A stretch of 64,000 nt of DNA. It comes from an uncultured Lachnospiraceae bacterium (GTDB lineage Bacteria; Bacillota; Clostridia; Lachnospirales; Lachnospiraceae). This document shows, one piece after another, positions 8,819 to 17,832 of this stretch. The stretch is taken from contig CAJTLU010000001.1 in NCBI GenBank assembly GCA_910577175.1, positions 294,747 to 358,746 on the forward strand, in the 5' to 3' direction. The first letter of the stretch is position 1; the number at the start of each line of letters is the position of its first letter. Below the pieces are notes generated by a model that searched no databases, was not told the origin of the DNA, and saw only the letters and a list, made by a program, of their open reading frames with translations. Made by a program: the position numbers and the translations under genes.

Positions 8819-9287
8819 CACTATTTACAGAAAAAGTTTCATACTCTTGCGGCTAAAGGAGGTACTTCCATGAAGCCTTTTCCGACTTGATCTTAGAAGA
8901 AGCGCGGCAGCTTCATACCTTTGATGAATATTTCAAAGGGAAAGGCAAAGAAAAAAAGCAGCGATTTAGAACTTTGACGGGCATATCTTTTTACTGCTTT
9001 TTATGGCGGGTTATATCTGCCCGGGAACAGACAAAGCCGCAAAAACATAATGTTTATGCGGCTTAACAGCTCTTAGAGAGAAGTCCCGTGGAGTGTTCGC
9101 ACATACAAAATTACGATACCATACAGTCTCCGGGAGATAAGGCAGCATATAAAATGTGACCCCCAGGGTTGCAAATCTTATAGGAAAATCGTGCAGAAAA
9201 TGAATTTGCAAATGGGACAAAGGCAGATAAAATAATCTTGTCACCTTGTTGATGGGAACTCAAAGTATTGTTTGTTGAGAAAGGTTT
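8819..9287. other. Decayed intergenic stretch with an ORF remnant
   Basis: No intact gene is seen here. A ribosome-site-like AAAGGAGG near 8857 is followed by an ATG whose frame stops after six codons. In another frame, about 8863-9066 reads as coherent protein ending in a stop, for example SDLILEEARQLHTFDEYFKG. This looks like a fragment of a frameshifted gene of unknown family. The remainder to 9287 has no recognisable feature. Confidence 0.4.
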
Positions 9288-9494
9288 GTGGAGAATATGA
9301 AACGTGTCAAAAAAGCAGTCAGTATGAAACCCGTCACCTATATTCTGTTTTTTGTGCTTGGGACAGCGTTATTTCTGTGCCTTGTCTGGACAGTGAAGAT
9401 ACCTGTTTCCGGAACAAACGGACAGGATATTGTTGCCGGGGAGGAGAGTATTTCCTTGTTTGAGGCAATTTTTGTGAGGGGAGGGAATCTTTAG
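9288..9494 (+). CDS. Small single-pass membrane protein upstream of ABC exporter
   Basis: This 68-residue protein has a basic N-terminus (KRVKKAVSMK), one transmembrane helix (YILFFVLGTALFLCLVW, about residues 18-35) and a short extracytoplasmic tail. The stop is immediately followed by the GTG start of the ABC subunit with no gap, so translation is probably coupled. It could be an accessory subunit of the exporter or the stub of a membrane-fusion protein; no family is recognised. GTG 9288 or ATG 9297 may be the start. Confidence 0.55.
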   Translation: MENMKRVKKAVSMKPVTYILFFVLGTALFLCLVWTVKIPVSGTNGQDIVAGEESISLFEAIFVRGGNL

Positions 9495-11219
9495 GTGAAG
9501 CTTAATTTTTTTACAACAACCCGTTTTCTCTGGCGTTATATGAGGGATAAAAAGCTGCAGTATGTTCTGTTTTATATCGGGTGGCTGTTTCAGACCGTGG
9601 TTGAAGTGATTACGCCGATTATTTTTGGAATTATGATTAACCGGATTGTTTATTATAACGACCTTGCGACCTTTCTTAAGGTCGGGCTGGTATTTTTTTA
9701 TGTTACGGTGTTCGGGATTATCCTGTACTATATGATATATGAAATGTACGGTTATCTGTGGAATGGAATTAACCGCGGGCTCCGCATGGAAATGTTTGGG
9801 CAGCTGCAGCGCTTAAGCGCCGCGGAAATGGTGTCATTGCAGCAGGGGGATACCGTGAATATGATTCAGTATTGGTCGATGACAGCAGTCAATTTTGTAA
9901 TCCGGAATATTGTCCATAATGCGAATAATATATTCCGGATTATATTGTGTATCGTAATTATATTCCGGATTAATCCGGTATTCGGCGCCGTGTCCGTGGT
10001 GATGGTTCCGTTGTCGGTATTTACCGCATTCCGGATTGGCAGCCGCATCCGGAAAAACAGCGAAAAAAATAAGGAAAAGTACGCGAAGTATATCAGCTGG
10101 CTGTTTGAGGTAATTTCTTCGCTTGGTGAGCTGCGGTTCTGGAGCGCGGAAAAGACGATACTGAAAAGGTACCATGATAAGTTAGATGAGATGAATCAGC
10201 TGAATTCTAAAATTGCCATGCAGAATACGGCAGGAACGGAATTACTTGAAAATATAAAAAACGGGATTCTGGTCATCCAGTATGTTCTGCTTGCCTGTTA
10301 TGCCGTATACGGTGGTCTTATGGTAGGAACCGTTACGGTAATGCTGACCTATTTTACGATGCTGTCGTCTGCCTTGTCCGGCTTTGCAAAAAACACGATG
10401 GATGCGCAGGAGAGGATTTCCATAATAGAAAGAATGTATGCGTTTTTATGCAAGGAAACAACAGACGGTAAGGACGGTCAATATGAATTGAAAGAAAGGA
10501 TTACCGAGATTTCTTTTCAGAACTGCTCCTTCTGGTATGGCAGTGAGCAGCCGGTGGTTTTGGATTCACTGGACTTTTCTATCCGGCAGGGAGAAAAGGT
10601 GGCGGTGGTCGGCAGTTCCGGCTCCGGAAAAAGTACGTTGCTCAATCTGGTGCTCGGACTGTATCCGCCGCAGGAGGGAAGCATCCTGCTGAACGGAAGA
10701 GACCTTGCGCAGTATAGCCGGGTCTCCCTGTATGACCATATCAGCGTCGTGTTCCAGCAGGTGCTTTTGCTGAAGGGGACTATCCGGGAAAATCTTTTCA
10801 TGGGCAGTGACGGAATACCGGAGGAGGAGCTGGTCAGGGCATGTAAAGCGGCTGGAGTCTATGACTATATCCAGAGCCAGGAGCACGGGTTTGATACGGT
10901 AATCGAGCAGTGGGGAAGGAATTTGTCCGGCGGACAGAGGCAGAGACTGGGGATTGCCAGGGCCTATCTGAGAGCTTCCGACCTGATTATTATGGACGAG
11001 GCGACAGCTTCTCTGGACAGAAAAAATGAAGAGCTGATTTTAGAAAACCAGAATGAAATATTGCAGGGAAGAACCTGTCTTGTTGTGTCCCACAGATTGC
11101 GCACGGTGATGCAGTGTGACCGGGTACTATTGTTAAAGGACGGAAGGATTCAGGGAATGGGAACACCGGAGGAAATGAAGGAGCGGTGTCCGGAATTCAG
11201 GGAATTGTTTGCACTGTAG
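9495..11219 (+). CDS. ABC exporter half-transporter A (permease-ATPase fusion)
   Basis: This 574-residue protein has six transmembrane helices in residues 1-320 and a nucleotide-binding domain with Walker A GSSGSGKST at 373-381. The signature is LSGGQ near 477, Walker B is LIIMDEAT with D501/E502, and the switch histidine is in VVSHR. It belongs to the MsbA/LmrA-like export family. The start is GTG abutting the stop of the small membrane gene. With the next gene, 15 bases downstream, it should form a heterodimeric exporter of lipid, drug or peptide. Both ATPase sites look catalytically intact. Confidence 0.93.
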   Translation: MKLNFFTTTRFLWRYMRDKKLQYVLFYIGWLFQTVVEVITPIIFGIMINRIVYYNDLATFLKVGLVFFYVTVFGIILYYMIYEMYGYLWNGINRGLRMEMFGQLQRLSAAEMVSLQQGDTVNMIQYWSMTAVNFVIRNIVHNANNIFRIILCIVIIFRINPVFGAVSVVMVPLSVFTAFRIGSRIRKNSEKNKEKYAKYISWLFEVISSLGELRFWSAEKTILKRYHDKLDEMNQLNSKIAMQNTAGTELLENIKNGILVIQYVLLACYAVYGGLMVGTVTVMLTYFTMLSSALSGFAKNTMDAQERISIIERMYAFLCKETTDGKDGQYELKERITEISFQNCSFWYGSEQPVVLDSLDFSIRQGEKVAVVGSSGSGKSTLLNLVLGLYPPQEGSILLNGRDLAQYSRVSLYDHISVVFQQVLLLKGTIRENLFMGSDGIPEEELVRACKAAGVYDYIQSQEHGFDTVIEQWGRNLSGGQRQRLGIARAYLRASDLIIMDEATASLDRKNEELILENQNEILQGRTCLVVSHRLRTVMQCDRVLLLKDGRIQGMGTPEEMKERCPEFRELFAL

Positions 11220-11234
11220 CAGAAAGGGGAACAA

Positions 11235-12884
11235 ATGAAGCAATTAAACTATCGTTTCCGGCTCTGGAAACAGATTGCTCCACAGTTTGAAGGTGTAAAG
11301 CTGTGGTATGGCGGAGATATTTTTTCAGAAATTGTGATAAGAATCATCGGGATGCTGTTTCCTGTCGTTTATGGAGTTTTTTTAGAAAAGGTAATCCTGG
11401 GAAGGAATATGAGCTGGCTTTTTCTGGTCGCGGGCGGCTATGTGCTTCTGCAGCTTGCAAAATCGGGAGCAATCATAGTCCAGAAGGCATGCCAGAACCG
11501 GGTAAATAATACGGTGTACCGGAAAATCCGTGTCCGGGCACTGGACAAGTACCTTCACATGCGTTTTGAAGCATACCAGAATCTGACCGCCGGCGATATC
11601 AAGCTGACGCTGGAGGATGCGGTAAATAAGCTGACTTCCTTTCAGACCCAGATGTACCAGTATTGTCTGAACGGTGTGTATGGACTGGTTATGGCGGTGA
11701 TTCTGGCAGGAATCAGCTGGCGGCTGGCGCTTGTGGCATTTCTTTCCGTCCCGGTGACGTTTATCCTTGACCGTTTTGTCAGCCGCAGGGAAAAGGGAAT
11801 CAATCAAAAGATCAATGAAAATGACGCGTCCTGGACGACATGGCTGGATGAAACGGTAAAATGCTGGAGAGAGGTCCGGGTGAACCGGTGTGAAAACAAA
11901 CGGAAAGAGGAGTTTGAAGAGTTTCAGACCGTGGATGAGACATATTTTGTGACATGGCTGCGCTTCTGGGTAACGAGGGTTTTGGTGATTCCGAAAATCA
12001 AGGATGACTTTATGATGCAGTTTGTGTTGTATTTTCTGGGTGGCATTTTTATTTATTATAATTACATATCCATCGGAATGCTGCTGGTATTTGTCCAGTA
12101 TTACGGCATCCTTTCTGGCAGTGTGAAGGCAGTGTCCTCCATGGATGCGGGGCTGCAGTCGGAAAAGCCGCATTATGAGAGAATTTTGAAGCATCTTGCC
12201 GGAGAGGAAACGGTAGAAGAGGACAAAAACCTGATACCGGCGCGGTACGACCTTTCCTTTGAGCATGTAAGCTTCCGGTATGCCGATGCAAAAAAGGAGG
12301 TAGTTCATAATCTTTCGTTTCAGGCCGCTATGGGAAGCCGCGTAGGCTTTTACGGGGAAAGCGGTGCGGGAAAGAGTACGGTCATTAAGCTTATGCTGGG
12401 GCAGCTTAAGCCTGACACGGGTCTTATTTCATACGGAACTGTCCCGTTAAAAGATATCTGTAAAAGAGAGCTGTATCAGAGGATTGCTTATATCAGCCAG
12501 GAGGCAAGATTGTTCCGTGAATCCATAGCGGAAAATCTGCGTATGGGAAAAGCGGACGCGTCTCTGGAAGAGATGGCGGAGGCATGTAAGCGTGCCGATA
12601 TTTACGACTTTATCCAGTCGCTGCCGGAGGGCTTTGAAACTGAAATCGGAGAAAACGGGGCGCTGCTTTCCGGAGGGCAGAGACAGAGGCTTTTGTTAGC
12701 AAAGGCTTTTTTGAGGGATGCGGATATTTATATTTTTGATGAGGCGACAAGCGCATTGGACGCCCGGACAGAGGAGCATATTAAAGATACGTTAAAGGCG
12801 GTTCCCGGAAATAAAACAGTTTTTATCATTGCGCATAAAGAACAGTTTCTGGAGCTGTGCGACTTTGTGGTAAGGCTTTCGTAG
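11235..12884 (+). CDS. ABC exporter half-transporter B (permease-ATPase fusion)
   Basis: This 549-residue partner of the preceding gene has the same layout, with a membrane domain in residues 1-310. Walker A is GESGAGKST at 374-382, the signature LLSGGQRQRL, Walker B IYIFDEAT, and the H-loop FIIAHK. It starts 15 bases after its neighbour with AGAAAGGGG as ribosome site. Two unlike half-transporters in tandem indicate a heterodimer. The substrate cannot be told from sequence. The nearby intramembrane protease would fit peptide export or immunity, but that is inference. Confidence 0.93.
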   Translation: MKQLNYRFRLWKQIAPQFEGVKLWYGGDIFSEIVIRIIGMLFPVVYGVFLEKVILGRNMSWLFLVAGGYVLLQLAKSGAIIVQKACQNRVNNTVYRKIRVRALDKYLHMRFEAYQNLTAGDIKLTLEDAVNKLTSFQTQMYQYCLNGVYGLVMAVILAGISWRLALVAFLSVPVTFILDRFVSRREKGINQKINENDASWTTWLDETVKCWREVRVNRCENKRKEEFEEFQTVDETYFVTWLRFWVTRVLVIPKIKDDFMMQFVLYFLGGIFIYYNYISIGMLLVFVQYYGILSGSVKAVSSMDAGLQSEKPHYERILKHLAGEETVEEDKNLIPARYDLSFEHVSFRYADAKKEVVHNLSFQAAMGSRVGFYGESGAGKSTVIKLMLGQLKPDTGLISYGTVPLKDICKRELYQRIAYISQEARLFRESIAENLRMGKADASLEEMAEACKRADIYDFIQSLPEGFETEIGENGALLSGGQRQRLLLAKAFLRDADIYIFDEATSALDARTEEHIKDTLKAVPGNKTVFIIAHKEQFLELCDFVVRLS

Positions 12885-12905
12885 CGAACGCGTGCCTGAC
12901 CAGCT

Positions 12906-12968
12906 CTAAGAGGTGATTCCGGTTGCACTAAACGTAAGTCCTTCGGACAAATGCAAAAATAAGGCAGC
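12906..12968. repeat. Half copy of a dispersed palindromic repeat
   Basis: This 63-base stretch matches 52498-52562 at roughly 80-85% by eye. The identical core is GTCCTTCGGACAAATGCAA, and the shared borders are CTAAGAGG and AAGRCAGC. The other copy is the right half of a large nested palindrome; here only this half is recognisable. It lies just after the ABC exporter stop. Confidence 0.7.
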
Positions 12969-13023
12969 ACTTCTCCTCTTTTACAGTGAGTCGTGGTGTT
13001 CTATCGCTTGTAAGAAGCAAGAA

Positions 13024-13076
13024 GCTGTCAAGCCCGGGGCTGCTGCGCTTTTTGCAACAGTTCCGGGCTTGACGGC
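13024..13076. terminator. Stem-loop between ABC exporter and xylanase genes
   Basis: GTCAAGCCCGG (13027-13037) pairs perfectly with CCGGGCTTGAC (13063-13073) between two convergent genes. There is no clear T-run on either strand, so it may be a bidirectional terminator of imperfect type or an mRNA 3' end stabiliser. Confidence 0.55.
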
Positions 13077-13082
13077 ATAAGA

Positions 13083-14357
13083 TTATTCTGTTATCGGAAA
13101 GCCGGCGTCCGCATAGGCCTGCAATGCCTGATAATAAGAAGGCTTCGGCCTGGACGGCAGATAGAAGAGAAGCGGCGACTGCGATTCACGCCAGGAGACG
13201 TTATCGGCAAGCCCCCAGTAGGTAATACCGGTAATGTTTCCGCCTGCCTTTTTCGCCTCTAAAATACCGCTCATCAGATTATAGAAATACTCTGCCTGTA
13301 CGTCCTCGCTCTGATTGGTTACATCCAGCTCGGTAATCTGGATTTCATAGCCTGCATTTAAAAAGGACTGGAGTGTAGACTTAAAAAGCTCGGTGGAAGG
13401 ATAGCCGGTGTCAAGGTGTGCCTGCATGCCGATGCCGTCGCAAATGTTTTCTTCCTCATTGATAAAGGCCATGACGGAAAGCATTTCGGTGACTTCCATA
13501 TAAGTGTTGAAGTCATTAAAGAACAGGGAAACCTTATCGCGGATTCCGTATTCCTTTAACACATCGTCTGCAATTTCATAGGCAAGCTTCACAAAGGACG
13601 GGGTCAGACCCTCGTCTCCGTAAACGGCTTCCCAGCCGGAGTTTTCCGCGTGGAGGTATTCGTTTACAACATCCCAGGCATAGACAACACTGCCGTCTTT
13701 GTTGTCATAGACATGCGACATAACCGTGCGGATATAAAACTCGAGACGGGCGTCCATGACCTCTTTGCTTACATAAGTATCCGGAGACGTGTAGTCTGTA
13801 CGGAAGAACCATGCCGGGGTCTGGCTGTGCCACACCAGGGTATGGGCACGGAGACCGAGTCCGTTTTCTGCACAGAGCCTCAGGACGTCATCGGTCGTTT
13901 CAAAGTGCAGCTTCGGTACGGTAGTATCGGTATAATTCTCTGGAATAACGTAGCCGAGTTCCTTTGCCTGCTCTATGGAAATCAGGGTAGGAGACTGGCC
14001 AAGAAGCGCGTCCGGCTTCATTTCGTTTTCCAGGGTAACGCTGTTATACTGTGCCTTTAACAGCTTTAACGTATAGACGCTTTTTAACTGGGAGTAATTG
14101 ATGCAGGTGCCGTTATAGCCGAAGATTTTGCCATAGGTGTTCAGCAGATTGACTGTATCTGCAAACGGAGGCTCTGTTGGTTCCGGCTTTTCGGTCGGAG
14201 CCGGAGTCGGGGTAAGCGTTGCGGCATCCGTAGGCGTAAGCTCAGCAGAGCCGGTCGGGGCAGGTGTTGGTTCGGAAACAGCAGGCTTCTGGCCGCATGC
14301 GGCAAATAGAGCTGCTGTTGTCAGAAACAGGGCAAGATAGGAAGCTGATTTTTTCAT
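13083..14357 (-). CDS. Endo-1,4-beta-xylanase, GH10, lipoprotein
   Basis: This is a secreted, lipid-anchored xylan-degrading enzyme of 424 residues. The signal peptide ends in the lipobox FAAC, with acylated C21. A Thr/Pro-rich linker (about 28-64) precedes the GH10 barrel. Acid/base E233 lies in AWDVVNEY and nucleophile E343 in ITELDVT; the strand motif LRAHTLVWHSQTP is also present. ATG 14357 has GAAAGGA about 9 bases upstream. A longer in-frame start at 14441 would put a non-signal leader before the lipobox and is rejected. It suggests plant-fibre use. It lies 80 bases downstream of aroA on the same strand, but the functions are unrelated. Confidence 0.93.
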   Translation of the reverse strand: MKKSASYLALFLTTAALFAACGQKPAVSEPTPAPTGSAELTPTDAATLTPTPAPTEKPEPTEPPFADTVNLLNTYGKIFGYNGTCINYSQLKSVYTLKLLKAQYNSVTLENEMKPDALLGQSPTLISIEQAKELGYVIPENYTDTTVPKLHFETTDDVLRLCAENGLGLRAHTLVWHSQTPAWFFRTDYTSPDTYVSKEVMDARLEFYIRTVMSHVYDNKDGSVVYAWDVVNEYLHAENSGWEAVYGDEGLTPSFVKLAYEIADDVLKEYGIRDKVSLFFNDFNTYMEVTEMLSVMAFINEEENICDGIGMQAHLDTGYPSTELFKSTLQSFLNAGYEIQITELDVTNQSEDVQAEYFYNLMSGILEAKKAGGNITGITYWGLADNVSWRESQSPLLFYLPSRPKPSYYQALQAYADAGFPITE

Positions 14358-14437
14358 GGCTTTTTCCTTTCTTTTCCGGGGATATTTTTTCCGGAAAGCA
14401 GCGGCACCGCGGCATCCGCAGGGTGCCGGGGGCTTTG

Positions 14438-15760
14438 TCATGGCTGCTGGAAGCAGCCGGTAAACAACTCAAAATAATTTTCAAAGGTTTTTTTACAGCA
14501 CGCAGGATTTTCAATGACGACACCCTCCGTGCGCAGACCGGCAAGTGAAAACGCCATTGCCATACGGTGGTCCTGATAGGTTTCAATACGGGCTCCGTGC
14601 AAAGGCGCCGGTGTAATCACAAGCCCGGTACCGTCTTCATCCTCTTTGGCGCTGCCGCCGAGCCGTGTGATTTCTGCAATCGTGGCTGCCATACGGTCAC
14701 ATTCCTGGGAGCGGATATGGGCGACCCCGCGGATGTGGGTAGGAGAGTCTGCAAAAAGTGCCAATACTGCCATTGTCATGGTCTGGTCGGAACTATCGCT
14801 CATGGTGACGTCCAAACCCGGATAATGCCTGTCGGACGGGCCGGTTACACAGATGCCGTCCGGAGTATCCGTGACCGTGCAGCCGAGCTGCTCCAGTATC
14901 AAAAGGAAGCGTAAATCCCCCTGTATGGAATCCTTATGGACGCCTGTCACGGTAACGCTGGTACCAAGTAACGCTGCGGCAGCATAAAAGTAGCAGGCAC
15001 CGGAAAGATCCGGCTCAATGGGATAGGTACGGTGCCGGTAAGGCGTACCGCCGGGAATCCGGTAACAGATATCGGACTCTCCGGAAGCGGAAGGCTCCGG
15101 CGGAATACCGAAGTCTGTCATCATGCGCTCCGTGATATGTACATAGGACATTGCCGTCCGGCTGCCTCTTGCAGTAACAGTGAGCCCGTCCGGAAGTAAT
15201 ACGCCGGTCATCATTAAGGCGCTCAGAAACTGGGTACTTTGGTCAATGGAGACAGAAAAAGCGGGAGTGCCGGTCAGATGCTTCTGACCGCCCCGGATAA
15301 GAAGCGGCAGATGTCCCTCGTTCTCTAAGGAAGTAACCGAAATACCGGCAGAGGTCAATGCTTCGATTAACGGCGCCATAGGGCGTTTTTTCATCTGCTC
15401 GGAGGCTTCCAGCGTATAGGTGCCGTCGCAAAAGGCAAGCAGAGCGGTTAAAAAGCGCGCAGCAGTGCCTGCACTCTCTGCAGTTACGGTTGCTGAAGGG
15501 TTCGGCAGGACGCCGCCGCAGCCGGTCACGCAAATCCGTTTTGCTCCCTCGTCGGCAGAGCATGGGACTCCGAGCTCCTTCAGAGCCGCAAGCAGGGCGC
15601 GGGAGTCAGAAGAAAAAAGCGCATTTTCCAGAACGCATTCCCCGTCAGAGAGTGCGGCAAGAAGAAGCGCGCGGTTTGTAATGCTTTTGGAACCGGGTAC
15701 CGTGACGGTAAACGGCGCTATCTGTTTAGCCGGAGTTACCTTGTAAGAATCAGAAAACAT
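14438..15760 (-). CDS. aroA: 3-phosphoshikimate 1-carboxyvinyltransferase (EPSP synthase)
   Basis: The enzyme joins shikimate-3-phosphate and phosphoenolpyruvate in step six of the shikimate pathway (cytoplasm). The 440-residue protein opens with the substrate-binding motif VPGSKSITNRALLLAAL. It also carries NSGT-like AESAGTAARFL, DQSTQFLSAL and the C-terminal EPD/DHRMAMAFSLAG motif with catalytic residues. Its length is typical. The other shikimate genes are split between 50058-52177 and 55193-56209, so this one stands alone. Upstream is a divergent intergenic region shared with the acyltransferase-like gene. Confidence 0.95.
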   Translation of the reverse strand: MFSDSYKVTPAKQIAPFTVTVPGSKSITNRALLLAALSDGECVLENALFSSDSRALLAALKELGVPCSADEGAKRICVTGCGGVLPNPSATVTAESAGTAARFLTALLAFCDGTYTLEASEQMKKRPMAPLIEALTSAGISVTSLENEGHLPLLIRGGQKHLTGTPAFSVSIDQSTQFLSALMMTGVLLPDGLTVTARGSRTAMSYVHITERMMTDFGIPPEPSASGESDICYRIPGGTPYRHRTYPIEPDLSGACYFYAAAALLGTSVTVTGVHKDSIQGDLRFLLILEQLGCTVTDTPDGICVTGPSDRHYPGLDVTMSDSSDQTMTMAVLALFADSPTHIRGVAHIRSQECDRMAATIAEITRLGGSAKEDEDGTGLVITPAPLHGARIETYQDHRMAMAFSLAGLRTEGVVIENPACCKKTFENYFELFTGCFQQP

Positions 15761-15857
15761 GAAACCCCTCCTTTTTTGTCGTATCTAGAGTATAGCACAG
15801 AAAAAATCATTTGAAAAGGCTTTCTTTCTTGAGTTTCTTCCCTCATGTTTTTTAATT

Positions 15858-15886
15858 TTGACAGGAGTCCGAAAAAGTTGTATAAT
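15858..15886 (+). promoter_or_regulatory. Consensus sigma-A promoter for the 15936 operon
   Basis: TTGACA (15858-15863), a 17-base spacer and a perfect TATAAT (15881-15886) lie 50 bases before the first start codon of the plus-strand run at 15936-17793. Confidence 0.85.
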
Positions 15887-15935
15887 ATGCAATAGTGAAA
15901 AAGGCATAGAGGGTAGTTTTGATGTGGCAGGGTAG

Positions 15936-16622
15936 ATGGCAGGAGAAAGAACGAAAGAGGGAAGAAACGGTTTGAAGATACAGAGGGTAGCAGAGCACGT
16001 TCCAAAGTTTTTGAGGAGAGGGACACAGCACTTAGTAGTGGCGATATGGCGGTTTTATGTCGGGGTAGTGGCGCGTACTTCCAAGGTTGAGTATGACGGT
16101 TTAGAGGAAATCAAATCAAACCGTATGCTTGGATTCTGGCATGAGGACAGTTATTGTATGCAGCTTTTGTTAAGGGAGCTGCAGAAACGGAAGAAGTCTG
16201 TTTGTGTTATTGTCACATCAGAGCGCAGAGGAGATTATATTGCGGAGATGGTTTCGCATTACGGTTCCGTGCCGATGCGTCTGCCGGATGGGATGAAGAT
16301 GCGTTCCTTTTTGTCAGATTTAAAGGAAGAAAGTAAAAAGGAAGCGTTGTCTTTAGCGGCGGCCATGGATGGTCCGAGCGGTCCGTACCGGAAGCCGAAA
16401 CGGCTTCTGTTTATGCTGGCGCATGAGGCCAAAAAGGAAATAGTGTATGTACGTTATGAGAAAAAGGGAATGCTTACCATGCCATGGCGCTGGGATAAGT
16501 ACCGCGTTCCGCTTCCTTTTTCAAAATTGAAGTGCAGGATGGAATATTTTGGTGAGATAGAGCAGAGTGAGCTGAGAAATTTTGCTGAGTATACAGAAAG
16601 AAGGTTTGGCGATGCAGACTGA
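15936..16622 (+). CDS. DUF374-type lysophospholipid acyltransferase-like protein
   Basis: This 228-residue protein has a DUF374/LPLAT-like pattern. FWHED near residue 70 stands where the acyltransferase histidine motif is expected, and AAMDGPSGPYRKPK near 145 matches the family DGPxGP block. The best-known DUF374 members act on lipid A-like or outer-layer lipids in Gram-negatives; in Firmicutes the substrate is unknown. The start is uncertain: ATG 15936 has a weak site, and the TTG at 15972 is preceded by AGAGGGAAG. Its last 11 bases overlap the next gene's start. Confidence 0.75.
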   Translation: MAGERTKEGRNGLKIQRVAEHVPKFLRRGTQHLVVAIWRFYVGVVARTSKVEYDGLEEIKSNRMLGFWHEDSYCMQLLLRELQKRKKSVCVIVTSERRGDYIAEMVSHYGSVPMRLPDGMKMRSFLSDLKEESKKEALSLAAAMDGPSGPYRKPKRLLFMLAHEAKKEIVYVRYEKKGMLTMPWRWDKYRVPLPFSKLKCRMEYFGEIEQSELRNFAEYTERRFGDAD

Positions 16623-17793
16623 TTATGTGCGGAAGGCAGCAGAAAAGGAAATCAGGGAAGGCCGGGTTGCCGGAAGTTCCGTGCTGGCATTGCAAAACGG
16701 AGAAGAGCTTTACCGCGGCTGTTTCGGGATGGCAGACAAGGAGAACGGGATACCGGTAAAGCGTGATACGCTGTTCCGTATGTTTTCCATGACGAAGCCG
16801 GTTACGGCAGTTGCTGCCTACATATTAGTAGAACGCGGTCTTATGACGCGTGAGGAGCCGGTTTCTAAGTATCTGGAGGGTTTCCGGAACCAGAAGGTAG
16901 TAACGCCGGAGGGTCTTGTACCGGTCAGACGTGAGTGTACGATAGCGGATTTGTTAAATATGACGTCGGGTCTGGTATATCCGGATGGAGAATTTGCTGC
17001 CGGGCGGGAGATGGGCGGACTTTTTTATGAAGTGATGCAGAACAATGCGGCAGGAAAGAGAATCGGGACGGTAGAGTTTGTCAACCGGATTGCAAAAATG
17101 CCATTGGAGTTTCATCCGGGAGAGGGATGGCGGTACGGAACCAGCGCAGATGCGCTCGGCGCGGTAATTGAGGTTGTTTCCGGAAAGCGTCTTGGCAGCT
17201 TTTTCCGGGAGGAGATTTTTGAGCCTCTCGGGATGAAGGAAACCGGCTTTACCATAACAGACGAGCAAAGAGCGCGTCTGGCGGTAAATTATGACTGGGA
17301 CAGTGTACATAATACGCTGATTCCGTATACAGAGGCATTTCTTGGGCTGTGTGACTATGAGGAGACGACAGCGTTTGAGTCCGGCGGCGCCGGTCTTGTA
17401 GCGACAATCGATGATTACGCGCGTTTTGCAATGATGCTTGCAAACGGGGGAACGCTCGGGAATGTAAGGATTCTCGGGAGAAAGACCGTAGAGTATATGA
17501 CAAAGGGGCAGCTTGCCAAGGAGCAGCTTGCCGCTATCCCGCCGGATATCAGAAGGTCGCTGATTCAGACCGGGTATACCTACGGCAATCTGATGCGGAT
17601 TTTGGATGAGCCTGTGGCTGCCGGTATGACGACGACAAAGGGAGAGTTCGGCTGGGATGGCTGGACCGGCAATTATTTCAGCGTTGACCCGGTGGAAGGA
17701 TACGTGTTCCTGTATTTTATCCAGCGCTGTAATGCGGGAACAACAGAGGCTGCAAGGCGGTTAAAAACGATGTGCAGCGCAATGATACGGTAA
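16612..17793 (+). CDS. Beta-lactamase-fold serine hydrolase (class C / esterase family)
   Basis: This 393-residue protein has the class C beta-lactamase/DD-peptidase motif SMTK (S59, K62) and a YGTS second motif near residue 178. The family includes esterases, DD-peptidases and beta-lactamases. No signal peptide is evident, so an intracellular esterase or peptidase is more likely than an antibiotic-resistance enzyme. ATG 16612 follows GAAGG and overlaps the previous gene by 11 bases, so the two are co-translated. The C-terminal WDGWTGNYFSVDP is also typical of the family. Confidence 0.88.
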   Translation: MQTDYVRKAAEKEIREGRVAGSSVLALQNGEELYRGCFGMADKENGIPVKRDTLFRMFSMTKPVTAVAAYILVERGLMTREEPVSKYLEGFRNQKVVTPEGLVPVRRECTIADLLNMTSGLVYPDGEFAAGREMGGLFYEVMQNNAAGKRIGTVEFVNRIAKMPLEFHPGEGWRYGTSADALGAVIEVVSGKRLGSFFREEIFEPLGMKETGFTITDEQRARLAVNYDWDSVHNTLIPYTEAFLGLCDYEETTAFESGGAGLVATIDDYARFAMMLANGGTLGNVRILGRKTVEYMTKGQLAKEQLAAIPPDIRRSLIQTGYTYGNLMRILDEPVAAGMTTTKGEFGWDGWTGNYFSVDPVEGYVFLYFIQRCNAGTTEAARRLKTMCSAMIR

Positions 17794-17832
17794 TGTGGCA
17801 GAGAGGTAATAAAAAATAAGACAGGAGAGGCT

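Noticed and set aside
14358..14441. N-terminal extension of the xylanase
   Set aside because: It would place 28 charged residues before a canonical lipoprotein signal; ATG 14357 has the ribosome site.
16612..17793. Antibiotic-resistance beta-lactamase
   Set aside because: No signal peptide and only general SxxK/YxS motifs; the esterase/peptidase members of the fold are far more common.
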